NCBI RefSeq assembly: GCF_004011695.2
Contig: NC_082405.1
Location: forward strand, 1,612,001-1,676,000
Direction: 5' to 3'
DNA: 64,000 bases
Source of the DNA: Ascochyta rabiei
Lineage: Eukaryota; Ascomycota; Dothideomycetes; Pleosporales; Didymellaceae
Of the stretch, positions 25,725-37,345 are shown one piece after another. The stretch's first letter is position 1; every line of letters begins with the position of its first letter. The notes under the pieces are model-generated. The model did no database searches and was not told the DNA's origin. It saw only the letters and a program-made list of their open reading frames with translations. The translations under genes were made by a program, and so were the position numbers.

Positions 25725-27517
25725 ATTTGCGCCACGCACGCGAGGTCGACAGGCAAAGTCACGAAATCGACAGCGGAGTCGTTTGTCAACTCGTCGTCAG
25801 CGTCCAACGTCACACTGACGGTGGGCAAGAAGGAGATTCCTGGCGAGGCTGGTTCGCGTCTGCCCGGTTGGCTACAGGCTGCGTCAGGCTGCCTTGATCG
25901 GTGTCAGATCGCAACGGCCCGTCCCCCACGACCGCTGTCGGTTACGCAGAGAAGCAGCAGCGTGTGGCATGGAGAGAACAAGCAACGTTGATGACGAGTT
26001 GACCGCCGTTGGATGCCGAGGATGTTGCGTCTTGACAGCGTAGGTTGTAGGTTGTCTGGTGCGTATTGGGCTAGACGCCTCACGTGTTTGACAGCAGCTG
26101 CGGGCTCGACAGCTCGAAAGCACGTGTGAGATGCGACGGTGCCAGGGTTCCTTCCTGCTGGGCCGCCTGGTGATTCGAGCCGGGCAGGAGCAGCCTAGGC
26201 CTGCCATGCATCTGGCGAGTGGACATGGCATGCACGCATGTTCGTACTAACATCATGTAACATGAATCTGCGCACGCTGGCTGCTCGGCCTTGGGCCCAA
26301 TCAGATGACGTCTGCATAGGCTTCGTCACCACCCATCGACCGCACGCGGTCTCGCCTAGTGGTTGGTGCCTTGTCGTACATGGCAGCTGTGGTGCGGCAG
26401 GGTACGGATGTCAGTGCCATGGACAAACGTGTGCCGGGGCCTGTGTCGGTTGGATGTGTGGAGACGTGGATGCATGAAGCCGGCGGCTCGGGAGAGAGCC
26501 CAGCGCTCAGCGCTCAGCGCTCAGCGCTTCTCTGAGGCTACGGAACTCGGGCGCACATGGTACCTGGGAATTGCTTAGAGGCGCGGCCAGCAAGGTGGAC
26601 CGGGGTCTGGGTACAAGACGCAGTCCGGGTCCTAGTTCAGCGACGGTACCTGCAGTGACATGTCACGGTGAGGAAGTGGTGGATGCATTCGACTAGACAT
26701 GCAGCTGTAGGCCGCCGCATTGTTCGTTGTTGCGCCTCACAAGCCGAGCCAGGCACGCGAGGGGCAGTGGGGGCGAGCTGTTCAAGCAGCCACGATAAGG
26801 TCAGACGGGAGCACAGCTACTGCAAGCAGCCGCATCCACAAGGAGTGGCCTGCGATGTCAAACCAGTCGGGAATGGTGGCTAAGGTTGTGGTTGTGGTCA
26901 TGGGTTATTTTTCATTTTTCATGTATCTATTTTTTTTGGACGTGTTTCGCGCTGTGCAGTACGCAGGTGGAGGTGCAGTACGCAGGTGGAGTGGCATCCT
27001 GGGTATTATGATTGTTATAGGTGTTGGACATTCGACGCTGCCTGGGAGGGATGGCGGGCGAAGGCCTCGTAAGGACACACGGGCATGCACGAGGGAGGGA
27101 GGCAGTAGTGCTGCAGCGCTGCTGCAATGCACGTGTTAGCATGGTGGAGGGCATGCCGGCGTGTTGGCGTGTGGCGTGCTGGCGTGTGGCGTGCTGGCGT
27201 GTTGGTGTTGGCACGATAGCAGCGTGGGCACAGCTACACGCCTGCCGCTTGCGTCGAGGTCAGCTGTCGAGAAGTCGTAGCAAGAGGCAGAGCAAGCGCA
27301 TGTGGGTAGACGAGGTGGCACAGAGATGAAGGAGGCACTCGGTGGGGCACACAGCAGAGACACGTCCAGGAGCGTGGAGCACGGCATCGTTGGCGAGGGC
27401 AGCGTTGGGAACTGGGGGCGGCGAGCAGCTAGCAGCCGGCCAGGCGAGCCGTGCAAGAGAGGGGTGGAGAGAACCCTGAGGTTTTGCGGTCCGCCCAAGT
27501 CCAACCACTCTGGCGCT

Positions 27518-27706
27518 GGCAGGCAGGCAGGCGGGCAGGCGGGCAGGCGGGCAGGCGGGCAGGCGGGCAGGCGGGCAGGCGGGCAGGCAGGCGGGCAGGC
27601 AGGCAGGCGGGCAGGCAGGCGGGCAGGCAGGCAGGCGGGCAGGCAGGCGGGCAGGCAGGCAGGCGGGCAGGCAGGCGGGCAGGCAGGCAGGCGGGCAGGC
27701 AGGCAG
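27518..27706. repeat. GGCA/GGCG minisatellite with 8- and 12-bp higher-order units
   Basis: About 47 four-base units. The left part alternates GGCG and GGCA (8-bp order); the right part follows mainly the 12-bp order GGCAGGCAGGCG and a 20-bp compound of it. All frames are open on both strands (QAGRRAG or LPACLPA peptides), which explains large false ORFs here. Confidence 0.97.
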
Positions 27707-27784
27707 TGAGTGGAGTGGCAGCTTGCGAAAACCCCCGGCCGCCCATGATTATGATTGCCCAGGTTGCCGAGCAGCGCCTTTCTT

Positions 27785-27832
27785 CTGACCTCGACCCTCG
27801 ACCCTCGTCCCTCGTCCCTCGACCCCTCGACC
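27785..27832. repeat. CTCGACC heptamer repeat
   Basis: About six copies of CTCGACC/CTCGTCC in a row; the last unit has one extra C. Noncoding. Confidence 0.85.
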
Positions 27833-27866
27833 TGCGACGCTCGCTGGCCCTCCCACGGCCACATTC

Positions 27867-27943
27867 CCCATTTCCCATTTCCCACTGCCCACTGCCCATT
27901 GCCCATTGCCCATTTCCCACTGCCCACTGCTCATTGCCCACTG
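27867..27943. repeat. CCCAYTK heptamer minisatellite (exactly 11 units)
   Basis: Eleven contiguous 7-bp units: CCCATTT, CCCACTG and CCCATTG variants with one CTCATTG. On the other strand a unit reads CAGTGGG, one or two transitions away from the GTGAACA unit of the array at 12991. Confidence 0.93.
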
Positions 27944-28990
27944 CAACCCCGTGCGCGCTGTCCTTGCCGCCTCGACGCCCAGCAGCGCCCCCCACGCCCA
28001 CGCCGCCCGAGTCGATGCAACGCCGCCCAGACGGAGCCTCCATTGACGTTGTTGTCGCTGTCGCTGCTGCTGCTGCTGCTACTATTATTACTACTACCCA
28101 CTACTGCCACCACCACCGCCACCATTGCTGCTGTTGATTGTTGATATCTCGGCAGTGTTGGATAGTCGATAGGCGGTATCTAGTCCACCGTCGGCCTCAC
28201 CTCTAGCCCTTCACGTGGGGATTCTGTGCTTGGACCTGCTTGGACCTGCTTGGACCTGCCTCGACCTGCCACTGCCAGCACCACCGTCGCTCCGCTCGCC
28301 CCGACGTTCGCCCTCGCGTCTTGCATCCCGCATCTTCACGGCCGCTTCCAGCGCGCTCTGCTTTGCTCTGCTCTGCGCTACTCTGCTCTGCTCTGCTCGC
28401 GCCGTCTTCCTTCCCCGTGCGCCCCGTCACCCGCCATCCTCGCCCGCATCGCCATCCTCGCCCGCACCGCCGCCGCCTGCCGCCAGCCGCAGCCACGCCC
28501 ACCATCTCCCCCCCACTCGCTTCTGCAGCCCTTTCTGCACCGACGTTGCTGCACGTCCACGTCCCGCCGCGACGTCCGTTGTGCAGCCCCGTGCGACTGT
28601 GCAACCGTGCAACCGTGTAACACTGTGCGCCGCCGCCGCCGATCAACTCTGAGCACGCTGCAGCTGTCCGCGACACGCCCACCGGAGCCCTCCTGAGCCC
28701 TTCTGCCCCCTCCTGTGCCAGAGCGCGAGTTGGGACTGCCCGCCTGACACCGCGACAAGCACCCTTACTGCCCCATCCCCAACCGGCATCAACCACCCCC
28801 AACGTCGCCAACGCCGCCCGTCACCTGCAACACCAACCGCCCGCCCGCCCGCCCGCCACCACCTCTGCAAAGACGTGGCTGAGAGCTTGCACCGCGCCTC
28901 GCTTACCCGAGCACTCTCCCTATCAACCACCTCTGCCTCTGCCTCTGCCTCCCCACGAAACTACGACACCACGTCAACATACACCATACA

Positions 28991-29016
28991 CCACACACCA
29001 CACACCACACACCACG
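28991..29016. repeat. CCACACA heptamer repeat in the ras-2 leader
   Basis: Three and a half copies of CCACACA, 40-70 bp upstream of the ras-2 start codon, presumably in its 5' UTR. Confidence 0.85.
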
Positions 29017-29057
29017 CCGCCTCATCTACACACCGACTTTACACCGCCTCCCTCACC

Positions 29058-29886
29058 ATGGCGGGCAAAATGACCTTGTACAAGCTCGTGGTGCTGGGCG
29101 ATGGAGGTGTGGGCAAGACGGCCCTGACCATCCAGGTAGGCTTGTCCTCTCCTCTCCTCTCCTCTCCTCTCCTCTCCTTAATCGCTTCACTCGACTGCAG
29201 TCCTGCCCAATCATGCTAACACCTGCCCCTAGCTCTGCCTGAACCACTTCGTTGAGACGTACGACCCCACTATCGAGGACTCGTACCGCAAGCAGGTCCA
29301 GATCGACGGCCAGTCGTGCATGCTTGAAGTCCTCGACACAGCTGGCCAAGAGGAGTACATTGCACTGCGAGACCAATGGATACGCGACGGCGAGGGCTTT
29401 GTCCTCGTCTACAGCATCTCTTCACGATCCTCGTTCGCTCGCATACAGCGCTTCCACAGTCAGATCCAGCGCGTCAAGGAAACCGCCATGGCTGGCTCCC
29501 CCACCTACCCCGGCTCTCCCATCAGTGCATCGGCCCCCGTCTTCGGCCAGGCCCCCGTCATGCTGGTGGGCAACAAATGCGATCGCGTCACCGAGCGCGA
29601 GGTGTCTACACAGGAAGGCCAGGCCCTAGCCAAGGACCTGGGTTGCGACTTTGTAGAGGCTTCAGCCAAGAACTGCGTCAACGTCGAAAAGGCCTTCTTC
29701 GACGTCGTCAGACAACTGCGTCGACAGCGACACCAAGGCTCGGGCCGCCATTCAGACAGAACCGAGAAGACGCGTGGCCCGCGTGGGCCAGCCAACGATC
29801 GCGTTCGAGGGAGTGGTGGTGATCGTGGAGGCAACAACGGCCGCTCTACAAAGCGCAAGGACAAGCCCAAGTGTATCATATTGTGA
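29058..29886 (+). CDS. ras-2: Ras-family small GTPase, Ras-2 type
   Basis: Membrane-anchored signalling GTPase related to fungal ras-2/RasB, which control growth and morphogenesis. Exons 29058..29135 and 29233..29886 (97-bp intron containing a CTCTC-type run) encode 243 residues. All nucleotide-binding motifs are intact: GDGGVGKT (14-21), switch I YDPTIEDSY, switch II DTAGQEEY (the Gln61 equivalent is retained), GNKCD and EASAKN. A 15-20 residue Ser/Pro/Gly insertion (GSPTYPGSPISASAPVF) before the GNKCD strand is typical of the fungal Ras-2 group. The hypervariable tail is rich in Arg, Gly and Lys and ends in a CAAX box, CIIL; a final Leu predicts geranylgeranylation rather than farnesylation. 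It is the last intact gene before the AT-rich block. Confidence 0.95.
29147..29178 (+). repeat. CTCTC-type pentamer microsatellite inside the ras-2 intron
   Basis: Six or so TCTCC/CTCTC units in a row, between the donor and the branch-point region (CTAAC at about 29215). Noncoding. Confidence 0.85.
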
Positions 29887-30960
29887 TGACAGCACCGCCT
29901 GGACGAGCCCCGCATATTTGAGCTTTGGGAACCGAACCACACCACACCCTCACAAGTCACGACATCTACCTCGTACCCGCCACCACAAACCCTCATAGAC
30001 CGCCATCTTCTTACGGCGTCGGCATCGGAGCGGCGTTTAGCACTGCGCGCATCATTCGTCTCTCTCTCTGTTTGGATTTGCATGACACCCACGGCGTTTT
30101 GGAGTCTAAAGGACCCTTTTTTTAATTTTAGGAACATCTGCATCATGGTGTGGACGGGCATTCACACATGGCTACGATCTTGTACGACATTGCAAGGCTG
30201 ATTCTATCATCATTGCCATGGACGTGGACGAACAAGTGGCTCGACACTGCAGAGCGCATGCAGAGCGTACGCGCAGTGTGTGACAGTGCTGGGTCTGGGC
30301 GTGATGGTTTGAAATTGGGGAGGGAAAAGAAAAAAGTATGCGCGCTAAGAAGGGTTAGGTTGGGCTCTCCATGGCACAGGATACCTTTGAATGCACTATT
30401 AACGATTCCCATCATATCATGACTGCGTATTGTGATTCTGCGTCACAATGCTGCAAATCCCACGTGTGAGCCGCGCCAGACAGCTTTGGCGCGGTAACCG
30501 ACCTAGATCGACTCCGGCTGGCCGGATTTCCGTGGAAGCTCTTCCTCACGAAGAAATAGCTCCGGTGCCCACACAGAGGTGAGGTGGGTACGTCGCCTCT
30601 TTGGCCGTGTGTGTGGAGTACATATTTCAGTGCTGGCGCCTGCCTCCACGGGCCCAACACGACTGACTGACGGGACGCACTGCACGGCACCGCCTCGTCA
30701 CCGGGGTGAGACACACAAGCTCGCCATCACGCTGCATCACTTTAAACCAACGAGAAAGTCTCGGAACGTCGACCGGGCACTGCGCTTGAACGTCCCGCCC
30801 TCCATCGGCCGTGTTCCTAGAAACCCAGGACGAAGGCGGGTCGTTGCCAAGCACAGCGTGCAGAGGTGTGTGTGCTGAGAATCCAGGGTCTTCGGCTGTG
30901 TGCCTGCCAAATCAACCGTGTGTTTAAGCGAGAAAGGACAATGGTAAATAGGGTGACAAG
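29887..30960. other. Intergenic between ras-2 and the AT-rich block
   Basis: About 1.1 kb of normal base composition with no recognisable gene. It includes the ras-2 3' UTR and gives way abruptly to AT-rich DNA. Confidence 0.55.
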
Positions 30961-31025
30961 ATTGTAGAACTATACTCAATCAATTAATTTTATTTAAATA
31001 GTGTCTTTCTAAATGCTAATGTATT

Positions 31026-31535
31026 TGTTAAGTTTTACACTTTAGACAAAGTCTGTAAGTAATTGTTTAATTATGTCTTAGGGATAAGTACAGGCAGAGG
31101 TTCTTAAGGGGGTAGTTATCTAGTTAAAGACTGTAGTAACTAGGGTTTATAAGAAAGAGTATAGAGTAGACTATCTGTTTTATAAGTAGGGTTAAGATAT
31201 TCTAATAATAAAGTTAATTAATAAAGTTAAACACAAACTATAAGGGTTATATTTCTATAAACTATATACTTTAATAAGTATAGTAGTAATATAGACTAAT
31301 TATATAACAATATAGAATAATAGAAGTCTCTAAAAGAGGTAGGTATCTGCTATAAGGTGTATAGGAGTACTAGGATAGTTTATATAGAGAATTATTCTAT
31401 TCCTATAGGTCTTATATAAAAGAATACTTAAAAACTAGCTCTCTATACCTATTAACCTTGTGCCTTTTATACCTTATAAGAGTTAGAAAGAATTAGAGTG
31501 CTAGCCTAGGGTATAAGGTAGATACAGATGTAACA
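31026..31535 (-). mobile_element. LTR of gypsy element A (3' LTR, inverted)
   Basis: Bounded by TGTTAAG at the left and GTAACA at the right, about 510 bp. The reverse complement matches the LTR at 57276-57757 over its right part, including ATTAGTCTATATTACTACT and the TCTACTCTATACT segment. It is the 3' LTR of the minus-strand element whose pol lies at 32.75-36.0 kb. Flanking 5-mers do not match, as expected for an LTR attached to internal sequence on one side. Confidence 0.6.
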
Positions 31536-31959
31536 GCACTAAGTTAGTAATAAGTTAAAGAGGAATTAGATAAGGCTTTAGGTAACTAGTATATTATACT
31601 ATCCTTCTTCTTATATAGGTAGATTATCCTAATACGTATAAAAATCTATATAATTATCCTCTATTAGGATTATACCTGTTTAATGTTATCTTAGAGTATT
31701 AGTAGCTTACTATTATATTGTTTTAATTTTATATTATTATTTTTATCTAAGGTAAAGATTACTCTTTCTTACTTATAATATTGTTGCCTAATTTTTAGGT
31801 AAAAATAAGCTGTTTCCTCTATTATTTAGTACGCTATCTATTTATTATTATTATTATTATCTAGGCGCGTTGCGTGTGTATATAACAGACAATTCTTACA
31901 TCTTTCCTTACTCTAATAGATACTATTTCTTACTATAAGTATACCTACCACACTATCTT

Positions 31960-32691
31960 ATATTCTTACTAATAATTAAAGGTTTATTACTTAGTTACTA
32001 TACTAATACTAGTCCTGCCTAGAGCTCTTATAGAGGCCTATAGAGTTATCTGTATTTATTTAGTTTATACCTTTATAAGAGGAAGAGAGGTTAATTATAG
32101 CCTCCTTAAGGCGTTATTATCTAAGTGTACTTATTACACACTTAAAAATAAGAAGTATTACCTAGTAAGTATAATCTTTTCCTATTCTTACCTAATACTA
32201 ACAGTTTCTAGGTTCTAGTTTACGCTAGTCTAGAATACGTAACTTTTTTAGACAACCTTACTACGTAGAGGTAGAAGGTAAGAAAGAAAGGTAAGTATAT
32301 AGAGTTAGTAGAGAAGGTAGTAGAGTTAAGGTAGAATGCCTAGTATATTATTATAGAGTTAGTAAAGGATCTAGTAAGTATAGTATAGGTAGTAACTACC
32401 TAGCTTAAAGAAGTCTCTACTACTAACGTAATACTACACTAGTACTATATTAGCCTAACTAAGAAAGAGGTATTAGAGAGAAGAAGGATAGTAGAGTTAG
32501 TAGAGAATATAGGGGTGTTAACTAGAAAGGTAGTTAAGCTGTAACAAGAGATAGTCTATTAAGGTACTAAAGTTAGACAGGTGTTAGTAACGCTAGCAAC
32601 TACTCTACCTTCTAAGAAGAAGAGTAGTATTAATAAGCTAGATATTCTAGCTAACAGTAACTCTGTTATAAGTAATATTAAGGGACTATAA
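31960..32691 (+). pseudogene. Degenerate Cys-motif/coiled-coil ORF, antisense to gypsy A pol
   Basis: Read on the plus strand, the first part gives LPRALIEAYRVICIYLVYTF and SKCTYYTLKNKKYYLV. The latter reads naturally as a former Cys-rich motif, since Cys codons mutate to Tyr under G-to-A change. After a frame change near 32,220, a long heptad-like, Glu/Lys/Val-rich stretch follows (KYIELVEKVVEL, VLERRRIVELVEN), ending TTLPSKKKSSINKLDILA then NSNSVISNIKGL and TAA. Interior stops are nearly all TAG or TAA at positions fitting Gln or Trp. It lies between the pol 3' end and the LTR of element A but on the opposite strand. I do not recognise the family. It may be an accessory ORF of the element or a separate insertion. 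Confidence 0.5.
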
Positions 32692-32749
32692 GAGGGTTTC
32701 CTTATTTATATAGTAAGGAAGGTTCTTTCTTTTATTCTTTCTTTTTTCT

Positions 32750-35700
32750 TTCTAATGTATAACGCAGTTAGAGGCGTTTTAGCTTTAATAGATTTCCTTT
32801 ATTCTTTTCTAAATTAAGATATCTTTATACTTACTAAATCTCCTAGCCTTCTTTCTATACTTTAATCTACTTAGTTAGTGCCTTAAAAGGCCTAGGTTAA
32901 TTAGGGTACTTATTATAGTATAACCTTAGCTTATATAGAGCTTCTATAAAGTTTTCTACAGAATACTAGGTTAGGTCTAGGTTATAGCTAACCTAGCTTA
33001 TATAGTACTTAAGCTTTTAGCAGATAATCTTACTAGCTAAAATTTCTTAAACCTTCTATTCTTCTACGCCTTAGTTAAGGATATATATAGGTTTTAGGGC
33101 TTCTTATCTAGGTAAGAGGTTATTAGAATCCTTATATAAGAGGTTTAGTATAAACAAATTATATATTTTTAAGCCTAGTAGAAGTTTTAAGTAATATAAG
33201 TAATCTACCTACTCTAGAACTTTAAAGGGACCCTCCTACTTGTTAGATAGCTTCTAGCTTAGTTACTCTATTTTTTAAGTTCTAGGTAGAAAGATATACC
33301 TTGTTATTAATAGTCTAGTTTATAGGGTAATAGTAGCTATTAACTATAGAGCGTATATAGTCTTAAGCGTTCTCTATATTTTCTTTAGCTACCTTCTAGG
33401 CGTTATATATATAGGTAGCTAATACTAAGGTATTCTTATAATTAAGTTTCTTAACTAGGTTTATACCTAAATTAGTTCTATTCTAATCCTAACTCTATTT
33501 AGGCTTACTACTATAGATAGCTTAGTAAGGCAATATTCTAATTAAGGAATATAGTAGAGTAAGTTAGGCATAATTAATAATTAAGAGAAGCTTAGACTAG
33601 TTATCTTAGTAGTATAAGATAAACAGATAAAGTTACTAGTCTATATACTTATTTATAATTTCTGTTTAGTTATTACGTTCTTTATAATAGGCTATAGATA
33701 GTTTAACCTTTAAACTTATAATCTAGTAGAATTCTAACTAGAAGGTTAATACAAATTATATTTCTTAGATACTTAAAATAGTGTTAGAAGTATATATAAA
33801 TTAATATACCTATTATATAAATAAGTTTACTATTCTATATACTATAATAATTTTATAGTATAGAATTATTATAGCTTATATAGTTAAGTAATTAATAATA
33901 ACTATAATCTAATTATAGCCTAATTTATTCTTAGAGAAGTCTTTAAGGTTAATGTATAGATATTATATTAGCTTATTAGGTATTAGTAAGAGACGTAGGT
34001 ATCTGTAGAGTTAGGTCTGTTTTAGGTAACCTTAATAATAATAGATATAATTCCGGATATATTGTTTATAAGTAGAACTTATCCCCTTCTAGTAGTACTG
34101 TTGTAATAGTAGCTAATAAGTCTTCTTAGCACTAGAATAAGTAGTTAATAGCTAGTTATAGGCCTTTCTAATTAGGTAGGTATATAAGGTAGAGTTAGCT
34201 AGTATATATAGTTAATCCTAATAGACTAGAAGTCTGTTATAGATCTAATATAGCAATACTAGAGATAAGCGTTCTTACTTAAAGAACATCTACTTTTCTT
34301 TAATAAGGGCTTAGATTAATTTAAGTAAATCTAGGTCTATAATAGGTTATATTAATTAGATAGTAGATATAGCTAGGTTAGTTATAGCTAGGTATTTCTA
34401 AGCTAAATTAAAATTAATCTGTTAGTGTAACTGCTGTAGACCTAATAGTACTTAGGATTAGCTATCTTTCTAGGCATATTTAAGGTTTACTAGATCTTAC
34501 TCCTATTAACTAAGGATATTAGCATACTTATTATTCTTTTCTAGGGTATATTTAATACAGAAGTTAAATAGAGTAAGAGCTTCTGCCTATTATACTTATT
34601 AAGTGTTTAGAACTTTAGTAGTTATAAAATTTTAAGGATTAATAGTTAGAGTAGATATAGATCTGTATTGTAGCAGAGGTAAGTTTAGATCTCTACTTAT
34701 AGAATACTTATAAAATAGTAAATAGTTCCTTATTATATATCTCCTAGATAAGCTTAGCACTAGAGAGTACTTAGCTATAGAAAGCAACTAGGTACTATTT
34801 ATTATTTAGGTATTGTTAGGATATAACTCCTATAAAAAGTCTATTAGATATATTAGTTTTAATCTTTAAATTATACTTAGGGTTAAAGTAGCAGAGAGTA
34901 GATATAGATAATAGTGCCTCTTTTAAGCTTTTAAAACTAGATTAGCATTAAGTAGTCTATTTAAACAGGTTTACTAGGCTTTATAAAGCGATAAGGGGCT
35001 TAGCTATATATAAGAATTTAGATATAAATTTTTAATAGAACCTACTAAAGCCTAAGAACAACTTTATACTAGTAATAGTAGTAAAAGAGGTCTTATTTCT
35101 TAGGGCTTATACTTTCTTAGAGTCTACTTTAATGTCCTTATTAGTTAGGATATATCCTAGGTATTTAGTACAAGTAACATTAAACTTACTTTTCTTAATA
35201 TCTACTTATACTCTAGCTAATTAGAGACGTTCTAATACTAGTTTAACGTAGCGCTTATATGCGGCTAGGTCTTTAGAGTAGATAAGAATGTTATCTAGGT
35301 ACGTAATATAGAAGTTATTAAGGTATTTAATATAAACGTTATTTATATATTGTTAGTACGTAGCTAGTCTATAATCTAAATAGTAGAACCTTATAATTAT
35401 AGCTGCTATAATAGGTATAAAACGTAGTATACTTCTCTAATATAGAGTGTAAACAGATCCTATTAAAGGCGTTCTAGATATTAAACTTAGTAAAGATTTT
35501 AGCTTTTAAGGGTTAGGTAAGTAGCTTATCTATACGCGGTATTAGATAGGAGTCTTTTCTAGTAAGAGTATTAAGTTTATAATAGTTAATATAAATATAT
35601 AGGCTCCTATTTAGTTTATAAACATAAAGTATTAGTAATAGAAAAGGGCTCTAACTGTAGTTAATCTAATAGTGTTTAAGTTAAATTTACATAAACGTCT

Positions 35701-36013
35701 TAGTAGCCTTAAGTTTTTTAAGATTTTACTTATACAGGGGCAAATAAGAATTTAGTAATTGTTCTTCTAAGATAATTTTATACTTATAAGGGTAGTATTT
35801 TTAAAGGGTTTTAGACTCTTTTTTTACTAAACATATTAGCATATAGGGTATATTTCTCTAGTAATTACTCTCTTAGAAGATAGGCGTTTTGTAGATTGTC
35901 TAGGTTAAGATAGTTATTAATAAGGTTGTTAATATTTAATAGACTAGTAGTAAAGAATTTATTCTATAGTTTTTTTTACAGAAAAGTAAAAGAAGTTTCT
36001 AGAAATTATAAAA
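32750..36013 (-). pseudogene. Ty3/gypsy element A pol (RT, RNase H, integrase, chromodomain-like), RIP-killed
   Basis: Minus-strand polyprotein remnant. In coding order: reverse transcriptase with YLDNILIYSKDL (35,290-35,301 holds YLDN, once YLDD) and KYLGYILTNKDIKVD; RNase H (LYTPAELNYEIYDKE-like, about 34,700); integrase with IKLKLS.AYY and TEIINKYID, then NRTNLGINLVKKLNYKN; and a C-terminal chromodomain-like segment near 32,900-33,080. Stops are scattered through all domains. The 5' end is cut at 36,013 by a copia LTR piece, so gag and the 5' LTR are missing. The domain order RT-RNaseH-IN identifies Ty3/gypsy. Confidence 0.85.
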
Positions 36014-36453
36014 TGTTTAATATAAAATAATTTAAAAGTAAGTAATACAACTATAAATATAAAAATTAAGAGAATACTTCTTAAATAAACTATAATAAAG
36101 AAATTACAACATAAACTATTTCTAAGTAGATATAGTTTAAGCTATAATATAAGCTGTAGAAGTCTAGTAATACTTATAAGCCTAGTAATAGGTATAATAT
36201 ACCTAATAAACTAAATAAAAATATTACCTAAGCTATACTAGTCCTAACTAAGTTTTTAAAAAGAATAGTAGTTAAGGAATAGAAGGAATACACAAATTAT
36301 GTAATAAAAACCTTATAGTTAGAAGTAATCTATTATTTATTACACTAGCGCATCTTATACTAGATACATTACTAGCTATTATATAATATTTAAGATTAGT
36401 AAGCCTATACTACTAGCAGCGAAAGTATAATAAATTATTCTAAACTAACTTTT
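36014..36453 (+). mobile_element. Copia-family LTR fragment
   Basis: Begins with the LTR 5' terminus TGTTTAATATAAAATAATTT and runs about 440 bp in the same sense as the LTR, matching the reverse complement of 41363-42189. It stops inside the LTR at the segment AACTAACTTTT, against a gypsy fragment. No copia internal sequence is attached. Confidence 0.8.
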
Positions 36454-36469
36454 ATTTACTAGTTAATTC

Positions 36470-37345
36470 TAGTCTAATATATACTACTACCTTAAGATTA
36501 ACTACTAATTAAGTACAGCTTTCTACTCCTAGACAGATAGGCAGATAGAGTAACAAAACTAGAAGTTAGAAATATACCTCTATTTATATATAAACTACTA
36601 ATAGGATAACTAGATAGACCTTCTACTATACGCTAAGTACGCCTATAACTCTAAAGCTTACTCTATCTTTAGAGAATCTCCTATAAAGGTTACCTTTAGT
36701 ATAGACTCTAAAGGATTTAACAGGATACCTAATAAGTACTAGCTATAAAAACTCTAAACTATCTAGGATAAGAATAAGGCGACACTAGAACTATGCTAGT
36801 AAGTTACTAGCTACCTATTAAGCTAGTATAAGATGTAGAAAATAGTAAAAGAGGCCTTAGAGTATATATAAAAAGGTAACGCCTAGTAGTATAATATAAA
36901 ATAGTCTAAACAACACTTTACTAAGGAAGACTCTGTTCTCCTTTAGGCTAAAAACCTAATAACAAGCTATTCTTCTAAGAAGTTTAACGCTTACTACCTT
37001 AGGCTATTTATAGTAATTAAAAAGGTAGGTAAGCTAGCATATAAGCTAAAGCTACCCCTATTAATAGATAGAGTACACCTAGTGTTTAACATATTCCTTC
37101 TTAAGCACTAGAGAAAACCTCTAATAAGTAGTAGGTTCTAGCTAGGTCCTATTAGTATACTAGAAGACGTTTTACCTAGTAATAGGTTTAAAGTTAAAGG
37201 TATACTGTTATATAGAGATACTACTACCTAGAGAAAAAAGTATAGAGTTAAGTAGCTAAGTTAGCTAAATAAAGTAGCTACCTAGGAACTACTTAAGAAC
37301 CTAAACTACTGTAATAAGATCTTTTAGGATTATTACTAGTACGCT
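36470..37345 (+). pseudogene. Ty3/gypsy chromovirus fragment B (integrase C-terminus and chromodomain)
   Basis: Plus strand, reading through stops: SKQHFTKEDSVLL, a KLAYKLKLPLLIDRVHLVFN segment (integrase C-terminal GPY/F-like region), and LLKH*RKPLI. A chromodomain remnant follows: FKVKGILLYRDTTT, KYRVKQLS, VAT*ELLKNLNYC. The canonical form is E-V-E-x-I-L-[DN]-H-R...Y-x-V-K-W-x-G-Y...T-W-E-P, so Trp and Gly positions have decayed. It is a different lineage from element A. RT and RNase H are absent. Confidence 0.78.

Larger units (their letters stand above)
25409..29057. other. Gene-poor 3.6-kb intergenic region upstream of ras-2
   Basis: No ORF in this stretch has a recognisable domain. Long open frames between 27,100 and 28,800 are translated low-complexity repeats. 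It holds a 13-bp repeat (25683-25724), an 8-bp repeat (26502-26530), a GTGGCGTGCTGGC-like repeat (27160-27205), the GGCA/GGCG array (27518-27706), heptamer arrays (27785-27832, 27867-27943), a TTGGACCTGCT repeat (28228-28262) and pyrimidine-rich runs. The last kilobase probably includes the ras-2 promoter and a long leader. Confidence 0.6.

Noticed and set aside
27136..28137. Large ORFs on both strands rich in Ala-Gly-Arg-Gln or Pro-Ala-Leu-Cys
   Set aside because: They are translations of the GGCA/GGCG array and neighbouring heptamer repeats; no domain or codon pattern of a gene.
28203..28811. Overlapping ORFs of 120-200 codons upstream of ras-2
   Set aside because: Low-complexity, on both strands at once, in a pyrimidine-rich leader; no domain.
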